A stretch of 64,000 nucleotides of DNA from Cellvibrionaceae bacterium (GCA_021151525.1 JAGKXD010000010.1:1-64000), one strand, 5' to 3'. Numbered from the stretch's first letter, positions 9,522 through 18,952 are shown. Made by a program: numbers and translations. Notes: a model not told the origin generated them from the sequence alone.

Positions 9522-11294
9522 ATGTCGGCAAGCAAAAAAAAATTGACCATATCATCTGCGCGGGTTTATTTGCGCTTGCTTGGCTATGTGAAACCTTACC
9601 TTGGCATTTTTGTGCTGAGTGTTTTGGGTTATGCCTTGTCTGCTTATTATTCGGCGCAGTTTATTTATTTGTTGGAATCCCTCATCAAAAATGTAACACC
9701 CAATGAGAGCAATGCAAGTGTTGTTATTCCACTGCAGGTCATTGGTTTTACAATTATGCGCAGCATAGGTGCTTTTATTGGCACTTATTATTTGGCAAAA
9801 GTTTCTCTTGGTGTTATTCATCGTTTACGAAAAGATGTTTTTGGGCACATCACTGCTTTACCTCAACAGGTATTTGATTCGCGTAACTCCGGACAATTGG
9901 TTTCTATTATTACCTACAACATTAATGGTGTTGCGGGCGCGGTGACAGAGGCGTTTCGCGTTTTATTGCAACAGGGTTCCATGGTAATTTTTTTCGCCTA
10001 CACCCTCATAGTATTGAACTGGAAATTGACCATGGCATTTGTGGTCATTGCTCCCGTGATTGGTATGCTTGTGGCATACGTCGCTAAGCGTATGCGTCGC
10101 CTCACACACAAGGTGCAAGATTCGGTGGGTGATATTACGCAAGTGACCACTGAAATGATTAACGGTGTGCGAGTGATGCGTACTTTTGGCGGAGAAGAGT
10201 ACGAAAAAAATCGTTTTGATGTGGTGAGTCAAAAAAATTATTTGCACAACATGAAAATTATTATGACCTCTGCGGCGAGCACACCTTTAGTTCAGGTTAT
10301 GGTCGCTATAGCAATGGCAACCTTAATTTATGCTGCGCTGACTTATGTGGATTTAAAAAATCCTGCCACTTTTGTTGCTTACTTAACGGCGGTGGGTGCA
10401 ATTTTAAATCCTATTCGCAAATTGGGTGATGTGTCACCACTGATTTTAAAAGGTGTTGCAGCGGCGGATAGTATTTTCCAATTAATTGATGAGCCAACTG
10501 AAACCGATAAAGGACACTATGAAGTTGCACGTGCAAAGGGGGCAGTGACCTTCGACAAGGTTAGCTTTGTCTATCCCGGGCAAGAAGGCGTTGCTATTGA
10601 TAATCTTGACTTGGTTGTACAACCGGGCGAAGTTGTCGCCTTTGTCGGGAAATCTGGCAGCGGAAAATCTACATTGGTGAATTTATTGCCGCGCTTTTAC
10701 GATGTACAGCGCGGTAGCATTAAAATTGATGATGTACCGATTGTCGATTACACGCTGGCGAATCTGCGCGAGCAAATTGCGTTCGTCAATCAACAAGTCA
10801 CTTTGTTTGAAGGTAGCGTTGCCGACAATATAGCTTATGGTCGCGCCGACAAAGTGTCGCGCGCTGACATTAAACGTGCGGCAGAATTGGCCTACGCCTC
10901 TGAGTTTATCGAGCAACTACCGCAAGGTTTTGATACGCAAATCGGTGAAGGCGGCGCTCGCCTATCTGGCGGACAGCGTCAGCGTTTAGCCATTGCGCGC
11001 GCCATTTTAAAAAATTCCCCCATTTTAATTTTGGATGAGGCAACTTCTGCGCTGGATAATGAGTCTGAGCGTTATATTCAGGCTGCCATGGAGCAGGTGA
11101 TGAAGGGGCGTACAACCTTTGTCATTGCGCATCGTCTCTCAACTATTGAACATGCTGATCGCATTGTTGTCATGGAAAATGGCAAAATAGTAGAACAGGG
11201 GCAACACAAAGAATTGCTTGAGCAGAGTGGCGTTTATGCAAAGTTGCATGCAGCCCAATTTCATGGTGAGATGGGCTCCTCGGCTAGTTTTTAA
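9522..11294 (+). CDS. msbA: Lipid A export ABC transporter MsbA
   Basis: 590 residues from the ATG at 9522. A TTG at 9510 in frame would add four residues but has no ribosome site. The N-terminal half is a six-helix exporter domain. The C-terminal half is an ATPase with Walker A GKSGSGKS (about 376-383), signature LSGGQRQR, Walker B ILILDEATSALD and the H-loop IAHRLST. It flips lipid A-core across the inner membrane. The gene order msbA-hldE and the LPS neighbours upstream support the assignment. Confidence 0.95.
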   Translation: MSASKKKLTISSARVYLRLLGYVKPYLGIFVLSVLGYALSAYYSAQFIYLLESLIKNVTPNESNASVVIPLQVIGFTIMRSIGAFIGTYYLAKVSLGVIHRLRKDVFGHITALPQQVFDSRNSGQLVSIITYNINGVAGAVTEAFRVLLQQGSMVIFFAYTLIVLNWKLTMAFVVIAPVIGMLVAYVAKRMRRLTHKVQDSVGDITQVTTEMINGVRVMRTFGGEEYEKNRFDVVSQKNYLHNMKIIMTSAASTPLVQVMVAIAMATLIYAALTYVDLKNPATFVAYLTAVGAILNPIRKLGDVSPLILKGVAAADSIFQLIDEPTETDKGHYEVARAKGAVTFDKVSFVYPGQEGVAIDNLDLVVQPGEVVAFVGKSGSGKSTLVNLLPRFYDVQRGSIKIDDVPIVDYTLANLREQIAFVNQQVTLFEGSVADNIAYGRADKVSRADIKRAAELAYASEFIEQLPQGFDTQIGEGGARLSGGQRQRLAIARAILKNSPILILDEATSALDNESERYIQAAMEQVMKGRTTFVIAHRLSTIEHADRIVVMENGKIVEQGQHKELLEQSGVYAKLHAAQFHGEMGSSASF

Positions 11295-11312
11295 CACAGG
11301 ATATTTTTCGCT

Positions 11313-12737
11313 ATGCGTTTAACCATGCCGCAGTTTGATTCCTCTCACGTGCTGATTATTGGCGATGTGATGCTAGACCGCTATTGGCATGGTTCAAGTC
11401 ACCGCGTATCTCCCGAAGCCCCGGTTCCTATCGTAAATGTATCACTTGAGGAAGAGCGCCCTGGCGGAGCAGGCAACGTGGCGCTCAACATTTCGGCTTT
11501 AGGTGGGCGAGTTTCTTTGGTAGGGGTTGTTGGCAATGATCCTGCTGCAACCCTGCTTAAAAATCGCCTTGATGCAGCAGGTATTTTTTCCGATCTGCAA
11601 GTATCAACTGCAAAACCTACTATCACTAAACTGCGCGTAATGAGCCGTCATCAACAGCTCTTACGTATGGATTTCGAAGAAATATTTGGCGTTGAAGATA
11701 GCGATACCTTTGATGGCAAGATTTCCCCTGTCTTACCCCATGCTGATATTTTAGTACTGTCTGACTACGCAAAAGGCACTCTTCAAGACTGCCAAGCACT
11801 GATCAAACGTGCCAAAGCGGCAGGCATTCCGGTATTGGTTGATCCTAAAGGCGGCGATTTTTCGCGCTATCAAGGCGCTAGCTTACTCACTCCCAATATC
11901 GCTGAATTCGAAGCTGTCGTGGGGCGCTGCGAGAGCGAGCAGGATGTGGTCAGAAAAGGGCTACAACTTATAGCCAAGCTCAATATTGACGCCTTGTTGG
12001 TGACTCGCGGTGAGATGGGTATGACATTGTTACGTGCTCATCAAGCGGCAATTCATTTGCCGGCACGTGCACGTGAAGTTTATGACGTTACGGGTGCTGG
12101 CGACACGGTTATTGCAGTACTTGCAGCGGTATTAGCTGCAGGGCAAACCCTACCTGAAGCTGTGGCACTCGCGAATTTGGCTGCTGGTATTGTTGTGGGT
12201 AAATTGGGTGCTGCTACAGTAAGTGCTCCCGAGTTGCGTCGTGCTATTCACAGCGAGCATGGTTCTGAGCGCGGTGTGGTCAGTGAGGAACAACTCCTTC
12301 AAGCGATTGAAGGTGCGCGTGCCAATGGTGAGCGTATTGTGTTCACTAACGGTTGCTTCGATATCATCCATGCCGGTCACGTGGGTTATTTGGATGAGGC
12401 CCGCAAACAGGGAGATCGTTTAATTGTTGCGCTCAATAGTGATTCATCAGTGCGTCGCTTGAAGGGACAAGGCCGCCCAATTAATCCCGTTGATAGACGC
12501 ATGGCGGTACTCGCCGGTTTGGAGTCTGTCGATTGGGTGGTGAGCTTTGATGATGATACACCGGAGCGCTTATTGCGCCGTATCAAGCCCGATGTATTAG
12601 TAAAAGGCGGTGATTATCGCGCTGATCAGATTGTGGGTAGTACCATCGTAAAAGCTAACGGTGGCAATGTTAAAGTGTTGCGCTTTTTTGAAAATTGCTC
12701 AACAACCTCTATCGTAAATCGTATTCGCCAACAGTAA
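11313..12737 (+). CDS. hldE: Bifunctional heptose 7-phosphate kinase / heptose 1-phosphate adenylyltransferase
   Basis: 474 residues. The ribokinase-like domain (about 1-320) shows IGDVMLDRYW, PGGAGNVALN and the anion-hole motif GAGDT. The nucleotidyltransferase domain (about 340-474) shows FTNGCFDIIHAGHVGYL. It makes ADP-glycero-manno-heptose for the LPS inner core. Both domains are complete. It lies 18 bases after msbA and ends at a bidirectional terminator. Confidence 0.97.
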   Translation: MRLTMPQFDSSHVLIIGDVMLDRYWHGSSHRVSPEAPVPIVNVSLEEERPGGAGNVALNISALGGRVSLVGVVGNDPAATLLKNRLDAAGIFSDLQVSTAKPTITKLRVMSRHQQLLRMDFEEIFGVEDSDTFDGKISPVLPHADILVLSDYAKGTLQDCQALIKRAKAAGIPVLVDPKGGDFSRYQGASLLTPNIAEFEAVVGRCESEQDVVRKGLQLIAKLNIDALLVTRGEMGMTLLRAHQAAIHLPARAREVYDVTGAGDTVIAVLAAVLAAGQTLPEAVALANLAAGIVVGKLGAATVSAPELRRAIHSEHGSERGVVSEEQLLQAIEGARANGERIVFTNGCFDIIHAGHVGYLDEARKQGDRLIVALNSDSSVRRLKGQGRPINPVDRRMAVLAGLESVDWVVSFDDDTPERLLRRIKPDVLVKGGDYRADQIVGSTIVKANGGNVKVLRFFENCSTTSIVNRIRQQ

Positions 12738-12759
12738 TTCAACTAGCAATTCAGAGAAT

Positions 12760-12795
12760 AAAAAGGCCTTGCGTTTGAACGACAAGGCCTTTTTT
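12760..12795. terminator. Bidirectional terminator between hldE and the DUF4136 gene
   Basis: A 12-bp stem AAAAAGGCCTTG/CAAGGCCTTTTT encloses an 11-base loop. A-rich and T-rich flanks allow use in both directions between the convergent genes. Confidence 0.85.
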
Positions 12796-12817
12796 ATGTG
12801 CAATTTTTTGGATTGAT

Positions 12818-13369
12818 CTATTTGGGTGGAAATTGCTGCACCAAATTGTTTAATACTTTCGTCAATTCTGCATGATTGCGGAGCGAAAAATAATTCAAAG
12901 GTACATCGTCTGCACTGCCGCGCCACACAACTTGGTTAGTATTTTTGGCGGTAATATCCAAAATAATTAAACCTGCCATGCCTTCATCATTATTGAGTAA
13001 TTTATTAGTCCCCAAACCAATTGCGCCGTGTCTGCCAATGGGTAATCCTATGGAAATTCCAACTCCGGTGCTTGAAGCTGTGGCAGCGTGTTTGATGATG
13101 TTTAAATCCAATACCAAATCAGGCATTTCAGTGACAAGTTTAAAACCTTGTAAACTTAGCTGCTGTTCAATCGCATGTTGAATCGCTAGCTGATTGCTGC
13201 CATTAATATCTGAAGAAAAATTATGCCAGCTAAAGGTTTTATAGGTTGTAAAATCTGTGCCGGTTTTGAAATCTTGAGTCACCTTGTTGGATGTCGCGCA
13301 ACCACTAAGCGCGCAGACCGACAGCAAAAAAATCGACATCATGAGTTTATGCGCAAGAGTTTTGAGCAT
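12818..13369 (-). CDS. DUF4136 family lipoprotein
   Basis: 183 residues. A signal peptide with lipobox LSGC puts the lipidated cysteine at C24. The body matches the DUF4136 pattern: an early aspartate/threonine-rich YKTFSW segment, and a glycine-rich GVGISIGLPIG stretch before the C-terminal half. Function unknown; members are envelope lipoproteins. A GGAG ribosome site seven bases before the ATG supports the start. Divergent from uppP. Confidence 0.78.
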   Translation of the reverse strand: MLKTLAHKLMMSIFLLSVCALSGCATSNKVTQDFKTGTDFTTYKTFSWHNFSSDINGSNQLAIQHAIEQQLSLQGFKLVTEMPDLVLDLNIIKHAATASSTGVGISIGLPIGRHGAIGLGTNKLLNNDEGMAGLIILDITAKNTNQVVWRGSADDVPLNYFSLRNHAELTKVLNNLVQQFPPK

Positions 13370-13556
13370 AGAATTTCTCCAAAATGGGGGGTGCTTGGCA
13401 GCGTATTAATTTGGTCATCATAATCCTATTAAATGCGAAAGCAAATAATCGATTGTGAGATCGGCATCAATAAACCTTGGCTCTGGCGCACAATAATTGC
13501 CGTTTAACTTATATGTCGTTAGTATGGGGCTGGCTTAGACATTTTTTGGAAATTTT

Positions 13557-14357
13557 ATGGAAAATTTTTTACAGGTTATTTTGCTTGGAATTATCGAAGG
13601 TATTACTGAATTCCTTCCTATCTCCAGCACAGGGCATCTACTGATTGCAGAAAAGCTAGGGCTTGGTGCGCGTTCAGATGTTTTCAATATAGTCATTCAA
13701 GCCGGTGCAATTTTGGCGGTAACGGTAATTTATTGGCAGCGTATTTGGCAGTTGCTAATTAATATTAACAAGCCCGAAAACAAAGACTATGCACTTAAGT
13801 TATTCGTTGCGTTTCTCATTACGGTGGCGTTGGGGGCTATAGCTTCAAAAATGGGGCTGAAGTTACCTAAAGAAATTACACCTATTGCATGGGCTTTGGT
13901 TATTGGTGGTGTTTGGATTATTGCTGCAGAATGGTTAGCAGCCAAAAAGCCAGACTCCTCAATTATTACCTGGCCGGTTGCTGCTGTCGTGGGTGTTGCA
14001 CAAATTGTTGCGGGTATTTTTCCGGGAACCTCCCGCTCAGGTGCTACTATTTTTGCGGCAATGTTAACTGGCACAAGTAATCGTGCTGCAGCAACCGAGT
14101 TTGCATTCTTAATTGGTATTCCCACCATGTACGCTGCAAGTGCTAAAGAAATCTATGAGGCCTACAAAGCCGCTGAATTGGGTGTGCATGAAAACTGGGC
14201 AGACTTGGGAATTGGATTTGTGGTTTCAACAATTACCGCATTTGTGGCAGTGAAATGGCTGCTCAAATATATTCAAACTCATCGCTTTACTGCATTCGCG
14301 ATTTATCGAATTATTTTAGGTGTTGGTTTATTGCTTTGGTTGCCAAGCGGTGCTTAA
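13557..14357 (+). CDS. uppP: Undecaprenyl-diphosphatase UppP (BacA)
   Basis: 266 residues, polytopic. The two family motifs are present: EGITEFLPISSTGH near the N-terminus and PGTSRSGATI near residue 160. It dephosphorylates undecaprenyl pyrophosphate on the periplasmic face, recycling the lipid carrier for peptidoglycan and O-antigen, and gives bacitracin resistance. Only three bases separate it from the next small gene. Confidence 0.96.
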   Translation: MENFLQVILLGIIEGITEFLPISSTGHLLIAEKLGLGARSDVFNIVIQAGAILAVTVIYWQRIWQLLININKPENKDYALKLFVAFLITVALGAIASKMGLKLPKEITPIAWALVIGGVWIIAAEWLAAKKPDSSIITWPVAAVVGVAQIVAGIFPGTSRSGATIFAAMLTGTSNRAAATEFAFLIGIPTMYAASAKEIYEAYKAAELGVHENWADLGIGFVVSTITAFVAVKWLLKYIQTHRFTAFAIYRIILGVGLLLWLPSGA

Positions 14358-14360
14358 ACC

Positions 14361-14624
14361 ATGGGCGACTTTCAAATCTATGTTGAGCGAGATAGTGTTT
14401 GTGCGGGCGATGACGCTCAGGCTCCAAATGCTTATAGTTTCAGTATTTCGAAAAGTGCTCGCTTAGCTGATGTATTTGAACATTTGGCTAATGGAAAATA
14501 TTTAGCGTCTATAAATGGAAAGAATCACAGCTGGGAAGCATTTGTGCAGAACGAAAATGTTGCTTTATTTAAAGGAAATAATCGACAGCCTGAACCGTCT
14601 TCTATTTTATCCAATGAGGTTTAA
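14361..14624 (+). CDS. Small hypothetical protein coupled to uppP
   Basis: 87 residues, not recognised. No signal peptide or membrane segment is visible. It is mildly acidic, with a central region SKSARLADVFEHLANGKYL. The ATG lies three bases after the uppP stop, which suggests translational coupling. The reading frame is intact and codon use resembles its neighbours. It could be an uppP-linked accessory protein or a lineage-specific gene. Confidence 0.6.
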   Translation: MGDFQIYVERDSVCAGDDAQAPNAYSFSISKSARLADVFEHLANGKYLASINGKNHSWEAFVQNENVALFKGNNRQPEPSSILSNEV

Positions 14625-14720
14625 AAATACGTAAAAGATGGTAAGTTGACTATTTACTTTAAATACAATAGCGCGCCTGATTAAATCTGGCTTCAATGTA
14701 GTGCACGCAATTTGTTCCAG

Positions 14721-14752
14721 CCAGTATTGCTAAACAAATTTAACAATACTGG
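14721..14752. other. Stem-loop at the 3' end of the DUF971 gene
   Basis: Nine-base arms CCAGTATTG and CAATACTGG enclose 14 bases and overlap the last codons of the minus-strand gene. There is no T tract on either side, so terminator function is doubtful. Confidence 0.35.
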
Positions 14753-15107
14753 TGTCCTTCTCTCGCGTTTTCCCCGCATGTACCAGAGCCGCTAAATAAT
14801 CTTGCCACAATTTGTCGTGAGTGGTGCCCAATTCGTACAAATAGCTCCACGTATAAATCCCTGAGTCGTGGCCATCATCAAAAAATAATTTGATCGCATA
14901 GTTTCCGGCACGCTTAATCTTGCTAATGCCTACATCCTTTTTGCCAAATTGAAGCACGGCTTGGTTGGGGCCATGCCCCATCACTTCGGCGCTGGGTGAG
15001 TGCACACGCAAAAACTCAGCGCTCAATGAAAATTGTTCTGCGTCAAAGTGCAATTCCAATTGTTGCGATTGTTTATGCAGCTGAATTTTTGTGGGTGCTT
15101 TTTGCAT
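14730..15107 (-). CDS. DUF971 (gamma-butyrobetaine hydroxylase N-terminal-like) protein
   Basis: 125 residues. It is a small beta-rich domain of the DUF971 type, with LRVHSPSAEV, GHGPNQAVLQFGKKDV, FDDGHDSGIYTWSYLYELG and a tail ending EKDTS. The same fold forms the N-terminal domain of gamma-butyrobetaine hydroxylases and is linked in some proteins to Fe-S handling. It sits nine bases after hslU, an arrangement common in gammaproteobacteria, and is probably transcribed with hslVU. Confidence 0.85.
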   Translation of the reverse strand: MQKAPTKIQLHKQSQQLELHFDAEQFSLSAEFLRVHSPSAEVMGHGPNQAVLQFGKKDVGISKIKRAGNYAIKLFFDDGHDSGIYTWSYLYELGTTHDKLWQDYLAALVHAGKTREKDTSIVKFV

Positions 15108-15116
15108 GTGAGAACC

Positions 15117-16439
15117 TTAAAGGATATATCGGCTTAAATCTTCATTCTTCGCGAGCTCACCTAAATGCTCTTCTACATAAGCCGCGTTAATTTCGATTTG
15201 GGTTTTGTCTGTGCCGGCATCAAAAGATATGTCTTCCAGCAAGCGTTCCAATATGGTGTGTAAGCGGCGTGCGCCTATGTTTTCGGTGCGTTCGTTAACA
15301 TCGTAAGCTGTTTCCGCAATACGGCGAATACCATCTTTGCTGAACTTAATATCTACGCCTTCAGTTTTTAATAAGGCAATTTGCTGTTCAGTGAGCGATG
15401 CTGTTGGTTCAGTAAGGATGCGTTCAAAATCATCGGGTGTTAGCGCCTGCAGCTCAACACGAATAGGTAAGCGACCTTGTAATTCAGGAATTAAATCTGA
15501 AGGCTTGCTTAAGTGAAATGCGCCAGAGGTGATAAATAAAATGTGATCAGTTTTTATCATGCCGTGTTTGGTAGACACTGTGCAGCCTTCGATAAGTGGA
15601 AGTAAATCGCGTTGCACACCTTCACGCGATACATCCGCACCACTCACATTGCCACGGCGAGCAACCTTATCAATTTCATCGATAAACACAATTCCATTTT
15701 GTTCAACGGCTGCCACTGCTTGAGCCTTAATATCTTCTTCACTCACTAGCTTCGCGGCTTCTTCATCTTGCAGTTGTTTGAAGGCCTTTTTAACGGTGAG
15801 CTTTGCTTTTTTGGTTTTGTCGCGACCTAAAGATGAAAACATATTCTGCAATTGATTGGTCATGTCCTCCATGCCCGGTGGAGCCATAATCTCTACGCCA
15901 ACGCTGGTAGCGGCCACATCAATTTCGATTTCTTTATCGTCCAATTCGCCTTCGCGCAATTTTTTGCGGAAAATTTGGCGAGTGGTGGATTCATGTTTAG
16001 ATTCTTCGCCCGACAAATCGCGCGCTGGTGGCAAGAGTGCATCTAGAATACGCTCTTCAGCTGCTTCTGCCGCACGAAACTCCACACCTTTCATCGCTTG
16101 TTCGCGGCGCATTTTTATAGCGACATCAACCAAGTCGCGAATGATGGATTCAACATCGCGCCCCACATAACCCACTTCAGTAAATTTAGTCGCTTCTACT
16201 TTAATGAGAGGTGCGTTGGCTAATTTAGCAAGTCGGCGAGCAATTTCAGTTTTACCCACACCGGTTGGGCCAATCATCAAAATATTTTTCGGTGTAATTT
16301 CGTTGCGCATATCAGCTGCAACTTGCATGCGCCGCCAACGGTTACGCAAAGCAATCGCCACAGCGCGCTTTGCATTCTGTTGGCCAACAATATGTTTATC
16401 TAATTCATGCACGATTTCGCGCGGAGTCATGGAAGACAT
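15117..16439 (-). CDS. hslU: ATP-dependent protease ATPase subunit HslU (ClpY)
   Basis: 440 residues. It is an AAA+ unfoldase with Walker A GPTGVGKT (57-64), Walker [10 protein letters not shown] near 250, an I-domain between them, and the pore motif GYVGRDVES near 90. It feeds unfolded substrates to the HslV peptidase in the cytosol. AAGAG lies six bases before the ATG. A REP pair is inserted between it and hslV, which is unusual for this tightly linked pair. Confidence 0.97.
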   Translation of the reverse strand: MSSMTPREIVHELDKHIVGQQNAKRAVAIALRNRWRRMQVAADMRNEITPKNILMIGPTGVGKTEIARRLAKLANAPLIKVEATKFTEVGYVGRDVESIIRDLVDVAIKMRREQAMKGVEFRAAEAAEERILDALLPPARDLSGEESKHESTTRQIFRKKLREGELDDKEIEIDVAATSVGVEIMAPPGMEDMTNQLQNMFSSLGRDKTKKAKLTVKKAFKQLQDEEAAKLVSEEDIKAQAVAAVEQNGIVFIDEIDKVARRGNVSGADVSREGVQRDLLPLIEGCTVSTKHGMIKTDHILFITSGAFHLSKPSDLIPELQGRLPIRVELQALTPDDFERILTEPTASLTEQQIALLKTEGVDIKFSKDGIRRIAETAYDVNERTENIGARRLHTILERLLEDISFDAGTDKTQIEINAAYVEEHLGELAKNEDLSRYIL

Positions 16440-16455
16440 AAAAAACTCTTAACAA

Positions 16456-16550
16456 GTAGCCCGCATGGAGCCTAGCGCAATGCGGGGTTGGATTATGGAT
16501 GAGGTTATTAATTGAGTGCTCCCGTATTTCGCAAGCTCCATACGGGCTAC
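16456..16550. repeat. BIME 1 (paired REP) inside the hslV-hslU operon
   Basis: A forward REP (16456-16487) and a reverse REP (16521-16550) lie head to head. The forward stem is CCCGCAT/ATGCGGG; the outer GTAGCCCG is complementary to the closing CGGGCTAC, so the whole element can form one long hairpin. It is one of seven such pairs, all between 16.4 and 27.5 kb. Confidence 0.85.
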
Positions 16551-16558
16551 GGTTCACA

Positions 16559-17083
16559 TCAATAATCTAAAACTTCAATCGTGTGATTATTATTCGTAAA
16601 CACACAAATATCCCCAGCAATTTTCAAGCCTTTCTCAACAATACTGCGTGCATCCAACTGCGTATTCTCTAAGAGCGCACGCGCAGCGGCCTGCGCATAA
16701 TTCCCACCGGAACCTATGGCAATCAAATCATCTTCCGGCTGAATCACATCGCCATTACCAGTAATAATGAGTGAAGCTTCTTTATCCGCAACGGCTAATA
16801 AAGCTTCCAGTCGTCGCAAACTGCGATCCGTTCGCCAGTCTTTTGCCAGCTCAACCGCCGCACGCGTGAGCTGGCCATTATGAGCCTCAAGCTTGGCTTC
16901 AAAACGCTCGAAAAGGGTAAATGCATCGGCAGTACCGCCGGCAAAACCCGCAATCACCTGATTTTTGTACAAACGGCGCACTTTGCGCGCATTGCCTTTC
17001 ATTACGGTATTACCCAGTGAAACCTGGCCGTCACCGCCAATAACCACTTGGTTGTCGCGGCGAACACAAAGAATAGTAGTCAC
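16559..17083 (-). CDS. hslV: ATP-dependent protease peptidase subunit HslV (ClpQ)
   Basis: 174 residues with a GTG start and an AAGGA ribosome site six bases upstream. After removal of fMet the catalytic Thr is the mature N-terminus (TTILCVRRD). Proteasome-beta-like features include GGDGQVSLG, the basic K residue in [11 protein letters not shown] and [14 protein letters not shown]. It forms the HslVU protease. A strong sigma-32-type promoter lies just upstream. Confidence 0.97.
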   Translation of the reverse strand: MTTILCVRRDNQVVIGGDGQVSLGNTVMKGNARKVRRLYKNQVIAGFAGGTADAFTLFERFEAKLEAHNGQLTRAAVELAKDWRTDRSLRRLEALLAVADKEASLIITGNGDVIQPEDDLIAIGSGGNYAQAAARALLENTQLDARSIVEKGLKIAGDICVFTNNNHTIEVLDY

Positions 17084-17122
17084 AAAAAATCCTTACAAAA
17101 TGGGGATGACTTGAGTAACTGG

Positions 17123-17150
17123 ATGTGGGGGCAAGTGCGTAGATTTCAAG
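17123..17150 (-). promoter_or_regulatory. Heat-shock (RpoH, sigma-32) promoter of hslVU
   Basis: Read on the minus strand: a -35 CTTGAAA (17144-17150), exactly 13 bases, then CCCCACAT (17123-17130). The E. coli consensus is CTTGAAA, 13-15 bases, CCCCATnT. It lies 40 bases from the hslV start codon. hslVU is a classical sigma-32 target, so the match is expected biology. Confidence 0.8.
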
Positions 17151-17155
17151 CGAGG

Positions 17156-17194
17156 CGCAGGTTCGGTAAGCATTTTGATATTGCCGAACCTGCG
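17156..17194. terminator. Stem-loop between the SPOR gene and hslV
   Basis: A 14-bp stem, with arms at 17156-17169 and 17181-17194 (core GCAGGTTCGG/CCGAACCTGC, one G-T pair) and an 11-base loop. It lies eight bases beyond the SPOR stop and directly upstream of the heat-shock promoter. There is no T tract on the minus side. It may reduce read-through from the SPOR gene into hslVU. Confidence 0.45.
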
Positions 17195-17201
17195 GAGGAG
17201 A

Positions 17202-17771
17202 TTATTTTTTGCTGTTTTTTGCGCGCTTCAATACCAGAGCAGTGTATTGATTGGCGACCAATGATGAACGAGCAGTTGCCAATTTTTCTTGCGAATCGAA
17301 GGGGCCGACAACAACGCGGTGCCAGACTTCGCCTTTGTGAATTTCTACCGATTCAATGTGTGCATCCAAATTCAATAGAATTAATTGTGCACGTAATTTA
17401 TCGGCTTCAGCTTGATTAGGGAAGGAGCCAACTTGCAGGATATATTCGATATTGCTCTCTGGGCGCGCTGCAGATTTTTCGGCATCGCCAATAGTTTCTG
17501 TTGCAGGCACGATTTGCTCGCTTTCTTGCAGCAGCTTGTAAAAATCAAAACGCGGTTTAGGTGTTTTTGATTCATTGATGCTGGGCTTTTGTTCTTCAAT
17601 TGGTGTTTCTGGTTGCGCTTTTGGTGTGTGGAAAGTAAACACCAAGGCCATGGCAAATGCGCCGCAGATAGCACCAATAATAAACCATACCCAAGCCGGG
17701 GCTTGTTTTCCTTTGGGCGCAGAGGCTCGGCGATTGGGGCCGGCGTTACGTCTGGCGAAATCTTTGCTCAT
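17202..17771 (-). CDS. FtsN-like SPOR-domain membrane protein
   Basis: 189 residues: a short basic cytoplasmic N-terminus, one membrane helix (about 25-47), a proline/glutamate-rich linker and a C-terminal SPOR domain (about 108-185, beginning YILQVGSFPNQAEADKLRAQL). SPOR domains bind denuded septal peptidoglycan. A protein of this build lies between argS and hslV in pseudomonads and is often called FtsN-like. Here argS is absent upstream. Confidence 0.85.
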   Translation of the reverse strand: MSKDFARRNAGPNRRASAPKGKQAPAWVWFIIGAICGAFAMALVFTFHTPKAQPETPIEEQKPSINESKTPKPRFDFYKLLQESEQIVPATETIGDAEKSAARPESNIEYILQVGSFPNQAEADKLRAQLILLNLDAHIESVEIHKGEVWHRVVVGPFDSQEKLATARSSLVANQYTALVLKRAKNSKK

Positions 17772-17880
17772 CGTGATTGGCTGTCTAAAAATGAATCGGC
17801 TGACGGAAAAGTTTGCGCGATTGTAAAGGGATTAGGCGAATGAGTCACTAAATCCCGAACCATTTCGATTGGCGATTTTA

Positions 17881-18747
17881 TTAGAGATCATGCAGGGCTT
17901 GTTTGAGTGTGTTGGTATAGCGGTCGAAATTGTGAATATCGTTGTGCGCGGCACCTTCAATTTCTACCAGCCGCGCTTGCGGATTCAGCTTCAACAAACG
18001 TTTGCTGTGCTCGATAGAGATCAACTTATCTTCGGTGCCATGCAACAACAAAATAGGTGTGTGAATCTGCGGTAAAAGCTCATTGGTTTTTAAGGGATAA
18101 CGCAACACAAACGGTGGCACCCAGGGATAATATTCGCGCCCCATTTGCACCATACTTTCGTAAGGCGACACCAAAACGACTAAGTCTGCTGGTACTTGGG
18201 TGGCAAGTTTTGCAGCTAAGCCAGTGCCGAGCGAGCGTCCATAAAATACCACTTTTTTCCCTTTGTAATTTGCGGCGACGTACTGCCACATGTGCATCAC
18301 ATCATCATTCAATTGCGCTTCATTTTCGATGTGGCCGGTGCTTTTGCCAAAGCCGCGATAATCCGGCATTAGCACATCAAAACCTGTGCTTAACCAAAAA
18401 TCGGCATGGGTAAACCACGTCTCTAAATTGCCCGCGTTACCGTGCAAAAATAGCACTATGCCTTTCGTTTTTTCCGGCGGTTGATGCAAATAAAGCGCAT
18501 GTAATTTTGCGCCGGGAACATCTATATAAACTTCTGAAGTGTAGGCGAGATTAAATTTAAAATTGGCTGCAAGCGGCTCCGGGTGAAAGAGTAATTTTTC
18601 CTGCTGAAACCAAATAAACGTGATGGCCGCACTCCATAGTACGACCACCAAAATCAGTAACTTGATCATACGATGGAACAATCTCTGCAATAGGCTGGGC
18701 GGTGGTTGGTAGGCCGGTAACGCAGTTTCGGTGATGGGTTGGTGCAT
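17881..18747 (-). CDS. Membrane-anchored alpha/beta hydrolase (BEM46/ABHD13-like)
   Basis: 288 residues. One N-terminal membrane helix (about 28-47) is followed by an alpha/beta-hydrolase domain. The oxyanion loop is LHGNAGN and the nucleophile S172 is in GRSLG; D240 (HGTED) and H268 (AAHND) complete a triad. This pattern and the VLFLHGNAGNLETW start fit the BEM46/ABHD13 group of serine hydrolases, whose substrates in bacteria are unknown. Minus strand, flanked by the hslVU cluster and a BIME. Confidence 0.8.
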   Translation of the reverse strand: MHQPITETALPAYQPPPSLLQRLFHRMIKLLILVVVLWSAAITFIWFQQEKLLFHPEPLAANFKFNLAYTSEVYIDVPGAKLHALYLHQPPEKTKGIVLFLHGNAGNLETWFTHADFWLSTGFDVLMPDYRGFGKSTGHIENEAQLNDDVMHMWQYVAANYKGKKVVFYGRSLGTGLAAKLATQVPADLVVLVSPYESMVQMGREYYPWVPPFVLRYPLKTNELLPQIHTPILLLHGTEDKLISIEHSKRLLKLNPQARLVEIEGAAHNDIHNFDRYTNTLKQALHDL

Positions 18748-18869
18748 GGAAAACCTGCGTTAGTCTAAAGGTTAGCGATAGCCGATTTTTATACGCCTGT
18801 GGCTGTTATTTAGACTACGCATTAGCGGCACGATTTTCCACAACCTGCTTAACACTTTGCTTGAGATAC

Positions 18870-18950
18870 GTAGCCCGTAAGGAGCAACGCGCATTACGGG
18901 GATTGAGACATACCATTTCCCCGCAATGCGCTGCGCTCCTTGCGGGCTAC
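18870..18950. repeat. BIME 2 (paired REP)
   Basis: Forward REP 18870-18901 with stem CCCGTAA/TTACGGG and reverse REP 18919-18950 with stem CCCGCAA/TTGCGGG. It ends two bases from the stop codon of the PQQ dehydrogenase gene and may serve as its 3' stabilising or terminating structure. Confidence 0.85.
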
Positions 18951-18952
18951 GA

